From a bacterium (GTDB lineage: Bacteria; Oederibacteriota; CAKKQC01), in assembly GCA_919901855.1 (NCBI GenBank), contig CAKKQC010000059.1, forward strand, positions 1-33,634: a stretch of DNA of 33,634 nucleotides, in the 5' to 3' direction. Position numbers and translations under genes: made by a program. Below are positions 7,653 to 16,038 of this stretch, piece by piece (the first letter of the stretch is position 1; each line of letters opens with the position of its first letter). The notes beneath the pieces are model-generated. The model had not been told where the DNA came from and made no database searches. It worked only from the letters and a program-made list of their open reading frames with translations.

Positions 7653-8112
7653 ATACCGGCAGGCTCGCGAGATCACGGGGGCCTTCGAGCGCCACCATGT
7701 GAAGTTCCTGTTCATCGGAAAATCCGGGGCGATCATCCTGGGGTATCCCGACACCACGCAGGACGCCGACCTGTTCGTGGAAAAGACTCCGGAGAATGGC
7801 CGCGCCATCGTCGCCGCGCTTGTCGAACTGGCCTTCCGCCTTTCCGATCAGGATCGCCGGGACGTCGAGGCGGGGAAGGACTTCGTCCAGCTCCGCGACG
7901 GCCCGTTCGATCTCGATCTCGTCTTCGCGCCAGACGGCATCGAGACATTTTCGGAAGCGGCGCGGCGGGCCGTCGTCGTGGAAGGCATGCCCGTCTGCCA
8001 CCCGGATGACATCATCCGCAGCAAGGAAGCGACCGGACGGGTCAAGGATCGCGAGTCCCTGCCCAGACTCAGGGCCTTCCGGGACTGGTGGGCCCAGCGG
8101 CAGAAGGCCTGA
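7636..8112 (+). CDS. AbiEii/MNT-like nucleotidyltransferase-fold protein
   Basis: 158 aa. The N-terminal half shows the nucleotidyltransferase superfamily pattern: FLFIGKSGAIILGYPDTT followed by QDADLF, whose two Asp residues would bind metal, and a third acidic strand FDLDLVF. The glycine motif reads GKSGA rather than the usual GG or GS. Family members include type IV toxins, which modify tRNA or proteins, and many uncharacterised proteins. ATG at 7636 lies inside the end of the 69-aa gene and the stop overlaps the asparaginase start (TGATG). It could be a toxin with the 69-aa protein as antitoxin, or a non-toxin enzyme. Confidence 0.75.
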   Translation: MAGTFEYRQAREITGAFERHHVKFLFIGKSGAIILGYPDTTQDADLFVEKTPENGRAIVAALVELAFRLSDQDRRDVEAGKDFVQLRDGPFDLDLVFAPDGIETFSEAARRAVVVEGMPVCHPDDIIRSKEATGRVKDRESLPRLRAFRDWWAQRQKA

Positions 8113-8987
8113 TGGGATCCGGCCGATTCGCGATCGCGGTGCACGGCGGGGCGGGACGACTCGACCGGGACATGCCCGCATCCCTTCGGGATGCCTATCT
8201 CGCCAGCCTCAGGATCGCCCTGCGGCTGGGACGCACCCGGCTGGCCCGGGACGGATCGGCGCTGGACGCCGTCGAGGCGGTCGTGCGCCTCCTCGAGGAC
8301 GACCCGCTGTTCAACGCCGGCAAGGGCGCGGCGTTCACCGCGGACGGCCGGCACGAGTTCGACGCCTCGATCATGGACGGTCGCACCCTCGCCTGCGGCG
8401 CCGTCGCCGCCGTCCGGACGGCCCGGAACCCGGTCTCGCTCGCGCGGCTCGTGATGGAGAAGACCCCATACGTGTTTCTGGCTGGCGCGGGCGCCGACCG
8501 GTTCGCCGTGGCGATGAAAGTCGAGCGTGTCCCGAACCGCTGGTTCGACACGGCCCGGCGGCGACGCCAGCTCCGGCAGACCCGGGGCACCGTTGGATGC
8601 GTGGCCCTGGATGTGCGCGGCCACCTCGCCGTCGCGACCTCGACCGGGGGAATGACGGGCAAGCGCTGGGGCCGGGTTGGCGACTCCCCCGTCATCGGCG
8701 CCGGAACCTGGGCCGACGACGCCACCTGTGCGGTCTCGTGCACGGGCGCTGGCGAGGAGTTCATACGGCGCGCCGCGGCCCACGAAGTGTCGGCGCTGAT
8801 GCGACATCGGAAGATGTCCATCGGCGCGGCCGCGCGGACCGTGATCACGAAGGAGCTGAAGCGCGGGGACGGGGGGCTCATCGCGGTGTCGCGGTCAGGA
8901 GAGATCGCGCTTCGCTACAACACCCTCGGCATGTTCCGGGGCGCCGCGGACTCCCGCGGCCGCTTCGACGTGGCTATCTGGGAGTAG
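8112..8987 (+). CDS. iaaA: Isoaspartyl peptidase / type III L-asparaginase (Ntn hydrolase)
   Basis: 291 aa. The enzyme removes isoaspartyl residues from damaged peptides and often hydrolyses asparagine. It is made as a precursor that cleaves itself before a threonine, which becomes the nucleophile; here that is Thr160 in the GTVGCVALD motif, giving subunits of about 159 and 132 residues. Other hallmarks: AVHGGAG at the N-terminus, NAGKGAAFTADG, DASIMDG, ATSTGGMTGKRWGRVGDSPVIGAG and SCTGAGEEFIRR. ATG 8112 overlaps the upstream stop (TGATG) and is preferred over an in-frame upstream start at 8088. The 3' end overlaps convergent ispDF by 14 bp. No signal peptide. Confidence 0.92.
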   Translation: MGSGRFAIAVHGGAGRLDRDMPASLRDAYLASLRIALRLGRTRLARDGSALDAVEAVVRLLEDDPLFNAGKGAAFTADGRHEFDASIMDGRTLACGAVAAVRTARNPVSLARLVMEKTPYVFLAGAGADRFAVAMKVERVPNRWFDTARRRRQLRQTRGTVGCVALDVRGHLAVATSTGGMTGKRWGRVGDSPVIGAGTWADDATCAVSCTGAGEEFIRRAAAHEVSALMRHRKMSIGAAARTVITKELKRGDGGLIAVSRSGEIALRYNTLGMFRGAADSRGRFDVAIWE

Positions 8988-10185
8988 AATCCCGGCGACA
9001 GACGGTCACGACCGCGAAGCAGGCCATGGCCAAGCTTTGGCCGACCACACCGAGCTTCTTGGCCGTCGTCGCCTTGATGGAGACATCCTCGACGGAAATC
9101 CCCAGCGCGCCTGAGAGGGCGCTGGCCATGCGGTCCCGCCAGGGCCCGAGCTTCGGCGCCTCGGCCAGCACGGTCACGTCCGCGTTGCGCACCGACCAGC
9201 CCCGGCAGGCCGCCTCGGCAACCACGGTCTCGAGGAACCGGACGCTGGACAGGTTCCGCGTCGCCTCGCGGCGGACGCCGAACCGGGTGCCGATGTCGCC
9301 TCCCGCGGTCGCCCCCAGCACGGCGTCCGTGAGCGCGTGGCAGACGATGTCGGCGTCGGAGTGCCCTTCCAGCCCCTTGGCGAACGGGATCCGGACTCCG
9401 CCGAGGATGAGCCGGCGGCCCGGAACCAGCCGGTGCATGTCGAACCCGATCCCGGCCCGGGGATTCGCGAGCAGATCCCCCGCCATCGCCAGGTCCTCGG
9501 GCCACGTCACCTTCAGGACCCGGCGGGAACCGGGCACGAGCTTGACGGCCAGCCCCAGCGACTCCAGCGGCTGGACGTCGTCGGTCACGTCCGCGCCCCC
9601 CAGCGCAGCCAGCCAGCGCGGCACGAGGTCCGCGCGCACCGCCTGCGGCGTCTGCGCCTGCCACAGCCCCGCCCGGGGCACCGTCGCGGCGACGAGGCCG
9701 CCGACGCCTTCGCGCTTGAGGGTATCCGACGCCGGAATCGCAGCCACGGCGGCCCCGTGGTGCGAAGCCTCCCGGGCGACGCGCTCGACGACTTGCGGGT
9801 CCACGAACGGCCGGGCCGAGTCATGGATAAGGACGACGGTCCTGCCCTTGGGTGCCAGGGCCCGAACGCCGGCAGCCACGGAATCCTGGCGCCGCGCTCC
9901 CCCCGCGGCGACGGTCACCCGGTCCAGGCCTTCGGCCCGGACGAACGCGCGCGCGCGGGCGACGCTCGACCGGTCAACGACGACCGCAATGCGGCGGAGC
10001 CACGGCATGGCGTGGAACGCCTCCAGCGCGTGGGAGAAGAGCGGCCGCCCGGCGAGCGGCACCCAGGCCTTGGGCCCGCCGGCACCGAGGCGTTCCCCCC
10101 GCCCGGCGGCCACAAGCACGAGGAGGGCCGCAGGACGCTTCCGCCCCGGACCCCCCTCGTAACGGGAAGAACGTGGACTAGTCAC
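8974..10185 (-). CDS. ispDF: Bifunctional IspD-IspF of the MEP isoprenoid pathway
   Basis: 403 aa fusion. Residues about 20-245 are 2-C-methyl-D-erythritol 4-phosphate cytidylyltransferase (LVLVAAGRGERLG, KAWVPLAGRPL, VLIHDSARPFVDP); residues 250-400 are 2-C-methyl-D-erythritol 2,4-cyclodiphosphate synthase (AGIGFDMHRL and GHSDADIVCHALTDA, carrying the zinc ligands Asp, His and His; KATTAKKLGVVG). The two act at separate steps with IspE between them, and the fusion is known in several phyla. After GDIGTRFG the usual FPPTDP-type stretch is replaced by GVRREATRNLSS. GTG at 10185 is chosen, 2 nt after the PIN/TRAM stop. It is the last gene of the long minus-strand operon. Confidence 0.94.
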   Translation of the reverse strand: MTSPRSSRYEGGPGRKRPAALLVLVAAGRGERLGAGGPKAWVPLAGRPLFSHALEAFHAMPWLRRIAVVVDRSSVARARAFVRAEGLDRVTVAAGGARRQDSVAAGVRALAPKGRTVVLIHDSARPFVDPQVVERVAREASHHGAAVAAIPASDTLKREGVGGLVAATVPRAGLWQAQTPQAVRADLVPRWLAALGGADVTDDVQPLESLGLAVKLVPGSRRVLKVTWPEDLAMAGDLLANPRAGIGFDMHRLVPGRRLILGGVRIPFAKGLEGHSDADIVCHALTDAVLGATAGGDIGTRFGVRREATRNLSSVRFLETVVAEAACRGWSVRNADVTVLAEAPKLGPWRDRMASALSGALGISVEDVSIKATTAKKLGVVGQSLAMACFAVVTVCRRDSTPR

Positions 10186-10187
10186 TG

Positions 10188-11024
10188 TCAGTGCGTGATG
10201 ATCTCGCCTGCCTCGTCCCTCTTCTTGGCGAAGATCATGCGGCCGGCCGCGGTCTGCAGCGCGCTCGTCACGACGACCTCGATCTTCTGGCCCATGTAGA
10301 CCTTGCCGTTGTCGACGACGACCATGGTGCCGTCGTCGAGGTATCCGATCCCCTGCCCCGCCTCCTTGCCTTCCTTGATCACCCGGATCGTGAGCAGTTC
10401 CCCGGGGAGCACGGCCGGCTTGAGCGCGTTGGCGAGGTCGTTGATATTGAGGACCGGCACACCGTGGATCTCGGCGACCTTGTTGAGGTTGAAGTCGTTG
10501 GTGATGATGCGGGCGCCCCGCGCCTTCCCGATGATGAGGAGTTTCTCGTCCACCTCCCGGGTTTCGGGCGCGTCGACCTCGAGCACCTCGAGCGTTATCT
10601 TGGACCTCTGCATCCGGTTGAGAATGTCCAGCCCGCGGCGGCCGCGGTTGCGCTTGAGCGGGTCGGAAGAATCGGCGATCCTCTGCAGTTCCTGGAGGAC
10701 GAATCTCGGAATATAGAACACGCCTTCGAGGAAGCCCGTTTCGCAGACCTCCGCGATGCGCCCGTCGATGATCACACTGGTATCCAGCAGTTTCGGAGCG
10801 ATGGCGTTCTTGCCCGGGCCCGTGACCGCGCCGGCCTTGGAATTCGCCGGAGCGCCGCCGGACGGCATCCCCGGGAAGCCGCCGAACTCGGCGACCAGCA
10901 TCCACACGCATCCCGCCAGCAGGACGGCGGGCACTATCCACCGGTGGTCCGGTCCCACGAGCCAGGCCGCGGCCACCGCAATCACGACGATCACGATCCT
11001 GCGAATCAACACGTTCATGTTCAT
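10188..11024 (-). CDS. Membrane-anchored PIN/TRAM domain protein (YacL-like)
   Basis: 278 aa. Two N-terminal hydrophobic segments (residues about 6-22 and 29-46) anchor it. A PIN nuclease domain follows ([47 protein letters not shown]), with the acidic residues Asp, Glu and Asp expected to bind metal, and then a C-terminal TRAM RNA-binding domain ([14 protein letters not shown] to [14 protein letters not shown]). The same architecture occurs in Bacillus YacL. Genes of this type often neighbour radA and ispD, as here. AGGAG sits 7 nt before ATG 11024. Likely an RNA-acting membrane protein; the substrate is unknown. Confidence 0.9.
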   Translation of the reverse strand: MNMNVLIRRIVIVVIAVAAAWLVGPDHRWIVPAVLLAGCVWMLVAEFGGFPGMPSGGAPANSKAGAVTGPGKNAIAPKLLDTSVIIDGRIAEVCETGFLEGVFYIPRFVLQELQRIADSSDPLKRNRGRRGLDILNRMQRSKITLEVLEVDAPETREVDEKLLIIGKARGARIITNDFNLNKVAEIHGVPVLNINDLANALKPAVLPGELLTIRVIKEGKEAGQGIGYLDDGTMVVVDNGKVYMGQKIEVVVTSALQTAAGRMIFAKKRDEAGEIITH

Positions 11025-11067
11025 GATGGTCTCCTGTCGATGAGCATTGGGAAGAAGCCGCTCCGCC

Positions 11068-12438
11068 TCATGCTAGCGCCCGTTCAACCGCCTGCGCCAG
11101 GTCCGCCGCCCCCTCGATTTCCAGGCCTTTGGGGGCGGCCCCCAGTGTGTCCCGGTTCGCCTGCGGGATCACGGCGTGCTTGAACCCGAGCCGGGCCGCC
11201 TCCTCGAGCCGGCGGTCGAGGTGGATGACCGCCCGCACTTCGCCCGAGAGCCCGATCTCGCCCACGAGGGCCGCCCGCGCGAGGGGACGATCCTTGAAGG
11301 CCGACACGATCGCCATGGCCGCAGCCAGATCCGCGGCAGGCTCCTCGACGAGGAGGCCGCCCGCCACGTTCAGGAAGACGTCGGCGGCCCCGAGCCGGTA
11401 CCCCATCCGCTTCTCGAGCACGGCGAGCAGGATCGCGAGCCGGTTGGAGTCGAGGCCGGACGCCCGCCGCTGGGGCATCCCGTAGGCGGCCGTCGCCGTC
11501 AGGGCCTGGATCTCGACCAGGAGCGGGCGGCTGCCCTCCATGCACGCGGCCACGGCCCGCCCGGCGAGCGGCGAGCCGTCGTTGGGGAGGAATAGGTCCC
11601 CGAGCTCGGCGACCTCGCGCAGCCCCGCGCCCGTCATCTCGAAGACCCCGATCTCGCTCGTGGAGCCGTACCGGTTCTTGACCGCGCGCAGGATCCGGTA
11701 CAGGTGGTGGCGGTCGCCCTCGAACTCGAGAACGCAGTCCGCGAGGTGCTCGAGCGTCCGCGGCCCCGCCAGGAGGCCGTCCTTGGTCACGTGGCAGACG
11801 ACGAGGAGGACGACGCCGTCCGTCTTCGCGATCCGGGTGAGATGGGCGGCGCATTCGCGAACCTGGCCCACGCTCCCGGGCGCCCCGCCCAGCCCCTCGC
11901 TCCAGAGCGTCTGGATCGAGTCCACGACGGCCACGGCGGGCTTGAGCTTCCGGATCGCCGCCTCGACGGCCTCGAGCTGGGTGGTCGCGAGCACACCGAG
12001 CCCCTGGCCCGGCACCCCGAGCCGCGTCGCCCGGAGCTTGATCTGTGCGGCGGATTCCTCGGCCGAAACGTACAGGACCGGGGGCTTCGTGCGCGAGAGC
12101 GTGGCGGCCGCCTGGAGCAGGAGCGTGGACTTCCCGATGCCGGGGTCCCCGCCGATCAGGACGAATGAGCCGGGCACGAGGCCGCCGCCGAGGACGCGGT
12201 CGAACTCGGGCAGCCCGGTGCCTAGCCGGGGCGCATTCGCGCCAGGAACGTTGTCGAGCCAGACCATCTCGGCGGGCTGCCCCTCGCCCGGCCGGACGCG
12301 CCCTCCGGCCGGGATGGACGTTTCACGCTCCTCGACGAGCGTGTTCCACCCCTGGCAGTTGGGACAACGACCTAGCCAGCGGGTACTCGCGAACCCGCAC
12401 GCCTGGCAGACGAACCGGGAGGCCTTGACCCTGCTCAA
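11068..12438 (-). CDS. radA: DNA repair protein RadA (Sms)
   Basis: 456 aa, full length. RadA is a RecA-related ring helicase that promotes branch migration of recombination intermediates. The N-terminus has the C4 zinc finger ([18 protein letters not shown]), then a RecA-like core with Walker [11 protein letters not shown] and the RadA signature [15 protein letters not shown] (KNRYG instead of the commoner KNRFG), and a C-terminal Lon-like domain ([26 protein letters not shown]). The start is TTG at 12438, overlapping the mlaD stop by 4 bp (TTGA); this places the zinc finger at the expected distance. It is followed after 43 bp by the PIN/TRAM gene. Confidence 0.96.
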   Translation of the reverse strand: MSRVKASRFVCQACGFASTRWLGRCPNCQGWNTLVEERETSIPAGGRVRPGEGQPAEMVWLDNVPGANAPRLGTGLPEFDRVLGGGLVPGSFVLIGGDPGIGKSTLLLQAAATLSRTKPPVLYVSAEESAAQIKLRATRLGVPGQGLGVLATTQLEAVEAAIRKLKPAVAVVDSIQTLWSEGLGGAPGSVGQVRECAAHLTRIAKTDGVVLLVVCHVTKDGLLAGPRTLEHLADCVLEFEGDRHHLYRILRAVKNRYGSTSEIGVFEMTGAGLREVAELGDLFLPNDGSPLAGRAVAACMEGSRPLLVEIQALTATAAYGMPQRRASGLDSNRLAILLAVLEKRMGYRLGAADVFLNVAGGLLVEEPAADLAAAMAIVSAFKDRPLARAALVGEIGLSGEVRAVIHLDRRLEEAARLGFKHAVIPQANRDTLGAAPKGLEIEGAADLAQAVERALA

Positions 12439-13301
12439 AACAGCCTCACCTTCGCCGTGATCGGCTTATCCTTGAAGTTCTTGACCACGGCCTTGACGTC
12501 GAGGGCGAGCTGCGGATCGTTCAGAAGCGTGGGGAGCAGTCCGGACCCCGTGTCGAGCTTCCTCGCCACGGAGTCCATGGAGACGGCCGCCGCCTGGAGA
12601 CTCGCCATCGCCGCATTCACCCGCGCCACCGCGCCCCGCACGCTTTCCGGCCCCTCGGCCACGGCCAGCGCCTTCGACAGGGCCTCGAGCTCCTTCGAAA
12701 GCGTCCGCGCGCTGCGTGACGCCGTCTCCAGGTCCGAGAGCGCCGCATCCACGCCGGCCGCGTGTTTCTCCACGACCCGCGAGATCCGGTCCGAGACCGC
12801 GTTGAGGTTGGCGATCATCCGGTGCACGGAGGCCGCGACCTCCTCCTTGGCGAAGATCGGCGTCAGCGTGTCCATCATCTTCCCCGCCCGGATCATGGTC
12901 GCGTCGATCGAGATGGGGTCCACGCCGCGCACGATCGCGCCGTCGGGCAGGAACGGGGCCACCCCCGACAGGCTGGCGTTGATCTCGACGTACACCTCGC
13001 CCAGCATGCCGCTCGTGAAGATCCAGAATTCGCAGTCCTCGCGGATCCGCACCGCCCGGTCGATCCAGAGCGTCACGAGGACCATGTCCTCGTCCACCTT
13101 GACGTCCCGGACCCGCCCGATCACGGGGCCGCCCGCGTACTTGACCGGCGCGTCGATCTTGAGGTCGTTCACGAACTTGAACCTCGCCTTGACGTAGTAG
13201 CCGGAGACGCCCAGCCGGACCTTGCCGACGACGAACACGGACGCCAGCAGGAGGAGCGCCGCGATCGCGACGACGATGCCGACCTTGCGCTCGTGGGTCA
13301 C
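12435..13301 (-). CDS. mlaD: MCE-domain lipid-transport protein MlaD-like
   Basis: 288 aa. It has one N-terminal membrane helix (residues about 7-26, VGIVVAIAALLLLASVFVVG), then an MCE domain (about 35-115) containing VNDLKIDAPVKYAGGPVIGRVRDV, then a long helical Ala/Val/Ser-rich region (about 140-265) typical of the alpha-helical channel following MCE domains. MCE proteins form hexamers that ferry phospholipids between membranes together with MlaE and MlaF. GTG at 13301 overlaps the mlaF stop (GTGA), and the stop overlaps the radA TTG. It is longer than E. coli MlaD, more like YrbD/Mce-type proteins. MlaB and MlaC genes are not in the window. Confidence 0.92.
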   Translation of the reverse strand: MTHERKVGIVVAIAALLLLASVFVVGKVRLGVSGYYVKARFKFVNDLKIDAPVKYAGGPVIGRVRDVKVDEDMVLVTLWIDRAVRIREDCEFWIFTSGMLGEVYVEINASLSGVAPFLPDGAIVRGVDPISIDATMIRAGKMMDTLTPIFAKEEVAASVHRMIANLNAVSDRISRVVEKHAAGVDAALSDLETASRSARTLSKELEALSKALAVAEGPESVRGAVARVNAAMASLQAAAVSMDSVARKLDTGSGLLPTLLNDPQLALDVKAVVKNFKDKPITAKVRLF

Positions 13302-14071
13302 CGGACCGCCTCCACGCCGATGTTGATGGGGCCGGTGGCCCGGCCGTGGATGAACTGCTGGACGGCCTCGTCGGGACTCGCCTGGATCTCGGCGGGCGTT
13401 CCGTAGGCGCGGACGCGGCCCTCGTGCAGCATCGCCACCCGGTGCCCGACCTTGTAGGCGCTGACCATGTCGTGCGTGACCACGATCGACGTGACGCCGA
13501 GGGAATCCCGGGTCGCGATGATGAGGTCGTTGATCGCGTCCGACATGATGGGGTCCAGCCCGGTCGTGGGTTCGTCGTACAGGACCACCTCGGGGGACAT
13601 CGCGAGCGCGCGGGCGAGCCCCACGCGCTTCTTCATGCCCCCGGACAGCTCCGAGGGCTTCTTCGGCCCCGACCCCGGGAGTCCGACCTGGCGGAGCCGC
13701 TCCTCGACAATGCGGGCGATATCGGCCTCCGGGCGTCCGAGCCGCCGGAGGGCGAAGCCCACGTTTTCCTCGACGGTCAGGGAGTCGAACAGGGCGGCCC
13801 CCTGGAAGACCATGCCGAACCGCGCGCGCACCTTGACCATCTCCTCCTCCGGCAGGGCCACGACGTCCCGGCCGTCGACCAGGATCCGCCCCGCGTCGGG
13901 ACGGATCAGCCCCAGCAGGCACTTGAGCATCACGCTCTTGCCGCAGCCGGACCGGCCGATGACGGCCAGGGTCTCGCCGCGGTGCACGTCGAGCGTCATG
14001 TCGTCCAGGACCTTCTGGCGGCCGAACGCCTTGGCAATTCCCTCGAACCGGATGAGGATATCGCCGGCCAT
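13298..14071 (-). CDS. mlaF: MlaF-like ABC transporter ATPase
   Basis: 257 aa. A single ABC nucleotide-binding domain: Walker A GRSGCGKS, Q-loop MVFQGAALFDSLTVEENV, signature LSGGMKKRVGLARAL, Walker B VVLYDEPTTGLDP and switch His in VVTHDMVSAYKV. The GAALFDSLTV stretch and LSGGMKKRVGLARA are characteristic of the Mla/Mce ATPases. It powers phospholipid movement through MlaE. Its ATG shares one base with the mlaE stop (TGATG), and its stop overlaps mlaD. Confidence 0.95.
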   Translation of the reverse strand: MAGDILIRFEGIAKAFGRQKVLDDMTLDVHRGETLAVIGRSGCGKSVMLKCLLGLIRPDAGRILVDGRDVVALPEEEMVKVRARFGMVFQGAALFDSLTVEENVGFALRRLGRPEADIARIVEERLRQVGLPGSGPKKPSELSGGMKKRVGLARALAMSPEVVLYDEPTTGLDPIMSDAINDLIIATRDSLGVTSIVVTHDMVSAYKVGHRVAMLHEGRVRAYGTPAEIQASPDEAVQQFIHGRATGPINIGVEAVR

Positions 14072-14934
14072 CAGAACACGCTCATGGCGGCGGTGAGGAA
14101 GTAGTCAGCGATCAGGATGCCCATGGACGACACGACGACCGCGCTGGTGGTCGCACGGCCGACGCCCTCGGCGCCTCCGGCGGTGGTGAACCCCTTGTAA
14201 CAGCTCACCGTGGCGATGATGAACCCGAAGAATAGCGATTTCGTCAATCCACTGAACAGGTCGGATAATTCTACCATGGAGAGCGCGTTGTCCGCGTAGA
14301 GGCTCGCGCTCTGCCCGAACCGCGTCAGCGCCACGAGGAACCCGCCGAAGACGCCGATGATGTCCGAGAACAACGTCAGCAGGGGCAGCATGGACACGCA
14401 GGCCACCACGCGCGGGACCACCAGGTAGCGGACGGGATTCGTGGCCAGTGTCTCCAGCGCGTCGATCTGCTCGGTCACCCGCATCGTCCCGATCTCGGCC
14501 GCGAACGCGGACCCCACCCGTCCGGTCACGATGAGGGCCGTGAGGACGGGCCCGAGCTCGCGCACCATCGAGACGGCCACCATCCCGCCGAGGTAGGAGC
14601 TGACACCCGCCATCTTCCGGTCGAGCGTGATCCCGGTCTGGAGGGCGAGAACCATGCCCGTGAACATGGCGGTGACGAGCGCGACCATGATGGAGTTGAC
14701 CCCCGCCGATGACATGCTCTCGAGCGACTCGCGCGCCTCGAAGACGCGGGGCCGCGGCCGGCGCAGGATCACGCACAGGAACCAGTCGCCCCAGTTCCGG
14801 AGAGTCACCGAGGTCCAGTGCAGGATCGACTGCAACATGATGAAGAACCGCCCGGTCTCCTCGAGGCCGTTGAAGAAGATGGCCCGGGCGCCGCGGACGG
14901 CCGTCTCCGCGCCGCGGGTAACGACGTCAGCCAC
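14071..14934 (-). CDS. mlaE: MlaE-like permease of the lipid ABC transporter
   Basis: 287 aa. Inner-membrane permease with an N-terminal amphipathic segment (ETGRFFIMLQSI) and about five to six hydrophobic helices. The permease signature of the family is clear: VSMVRELGPVLTALIVTGRVGSAFAAEIGTMRVTEQIDALETLATNPVRY (14400-14570 region), plus FGFIIATVSCYKGFTTAGGAEGVGRATT near the C-terminus. The start is GTG 14934, overlapping the alr stop by 8 bp. With MlaF and MlaD it forms the phospholipid transporter. Confidence 0.95.
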   Translation of the reverse strand: MADVVTRGAETAVRGARAIFFNGLEETGRFFIMLQSILHWTSVTLRNWGDWFLCVILRRPRPRVFEARESLESMSSAGVNSIMVALVTAMFTGMVLALQTGITLDRKMAGVSSYLGGMVAVSMVRELGPVLTALIVTGRVGSAFAAEIGTMRVTEQIDALETLATNPVRYLVVPRVVACVSMLPLLTLFSDIIGVFGGFLVALTRFGQSASLYADNALSMVELSDLFSGLTKSLFFGFIIATVSCYKGFTTAGGAEGVGRATTSAVVVSSMGILIADYFLTAAMSVF

Positions 14935-16030
14935 GGGCGGCGCCGTACTCGCGGCGGTTCAGCCCGCCGGCCGTGCAGAGGACCTCGTAGGCGATCGTGT
15001 GCTGCCGCCGCGCCACCGTCCCGGCGTTGAGCCGACGCCCCCGCTGGGCGCCGAAGAACACGGCCTCGTCGCCCGGCACGACGCCCGGAATATCCGTCAC
15101 GTCCACGATCGTGAGGTTCATGCACACGAGGCCGCGCACCCGGGCGAAGCGCCCGCGAATCAGCACCGTGCCGCGGTTCGACTGGAGCCTGCTGAATCCG
15201 TCCGCATATCCTGCCGGCAGGATCGCGAGCGTCGCGGCCCGCGAAGCCCGCCACGTGTGGTCGTAGCTCACGGTCGCGCCCCGGGCCACGCGGCGCACGT
15301 CGGCCACCCGGGTGCCAAACGACATCGCGGGACGCAGCCACCGGGGGGGCCGCGCGCCCCCCGGCGCGCACCCGTAGAGCAGCAGTCCCGGGCGGATGGC
15401 GCGATAGCCCCGGGCCCGGACGCTCGCGAGCACGGCTCCGCTGTTCGCCGCGTGCGTCAGCCCGGGATCGATACCGTGGGTTCGGAGAACTCCAAGGCAT
15501 TCGTCGAACCGCCGGAGCTGCACGCGCGTGAATCCGGGCTCGCCGGCGGCCGCGAGGTGCGTCCAGATGCCCGCGAGCCGCCGGACGCGGCGCTTCCGGA
15601 GCAGGCGTACGACCTCGGCGGCGCGGGAGGCGTCGAATCCGAGCCGGCCCATCCCGGTGTCGAACTTGAGGTGGGCCGCCAGCACGCCGCCGCGGGGCTC
15701 CGGCATCGCGGCAAGATCTCGTTCGCCCGTCAGCGTGGGGTGGCAGCCCGCGCGGATGAGCGCGGGAAGGTCCACCGACGCGGCGGTCCCCAGGACCAGC
15801 ACCGGAGTCCGGATCCCGGCGGCGCGCAGGACAAAAGCCTCCCCCGGGTCCGCGACCGCGAGAAGGTCGGCCAGACCCGCGAGGGCATGGCCGACCTCGG
15901 GCGCACCGTGGCCGTAGGCGTCACGCTTGACGACCGCGATGAGGGCCGCGCCGGGGACGGCCCGGCGGAGGGCCCGGGCGTTCGCTTTGATGGCTGTGAG
16001 GTCGACGACCACCCGCGCGGTGCGGGTCAT
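14927..16030 (-). CDS. alr: Alanine racemase
   Basis: 367 aa. PLP enzyme interconverting L- and D-alanine for peptidoglycan. The PLP lysine is Lys35 in AVVKRDAYGHG (canonical VVKADAYGHG), and the second catalytic base is Tyr256 in VSYDHTW. Other family blocks: LKFDTGMGRLGF, HAANSGAVL, IRPGLLLYG, PAGYADGFSR, GLVCMNLTIVDVTD. ATG 16030 is chosen because the family starts a few residues before the VVDL strand; an AAGG lies about 6 nt upstream. There are 8 nt between it and the dnaB stop. Note GLVCMNLTIVDVTD with Asn-Leu where CMDQ or CMN is usual; not obviously disabling. Confidence 0.95.
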   Translation of the reverse strand: MTRTARVVVDLTAIKANARALRRAVPGAALIAVVKRDAYGHGAPEVGHALAGLADLLAVADPGEAFVLRAAGIRTPVLVLGTAASVDLPALIRAGCHPTLTGERDLAAMPEPRGGVLAAHLKFDTGMGRLGFDASRAAEVVRLLRKRRVRRLAGIWTHLAAAGEPGFTRVQLRRFDECLGVLRTHGIDPGLTHAANSGAVLASVRARGYRAIRPGLLLYGCAPGGARPPRWLRPAMSFGTRVADVRRVARGATVSYDHTWRASRAATLAILPAGYADGFSRLQSNRGTVLIRGRFARVRGLVCMNLTIVDVTDIPGVVPGDEAVFFGAQRGRRLNAGTVARRQHTIAYEVLCTAGGLNRREYGAARG

Positions 16031-16038
16031 GGCGGCCT

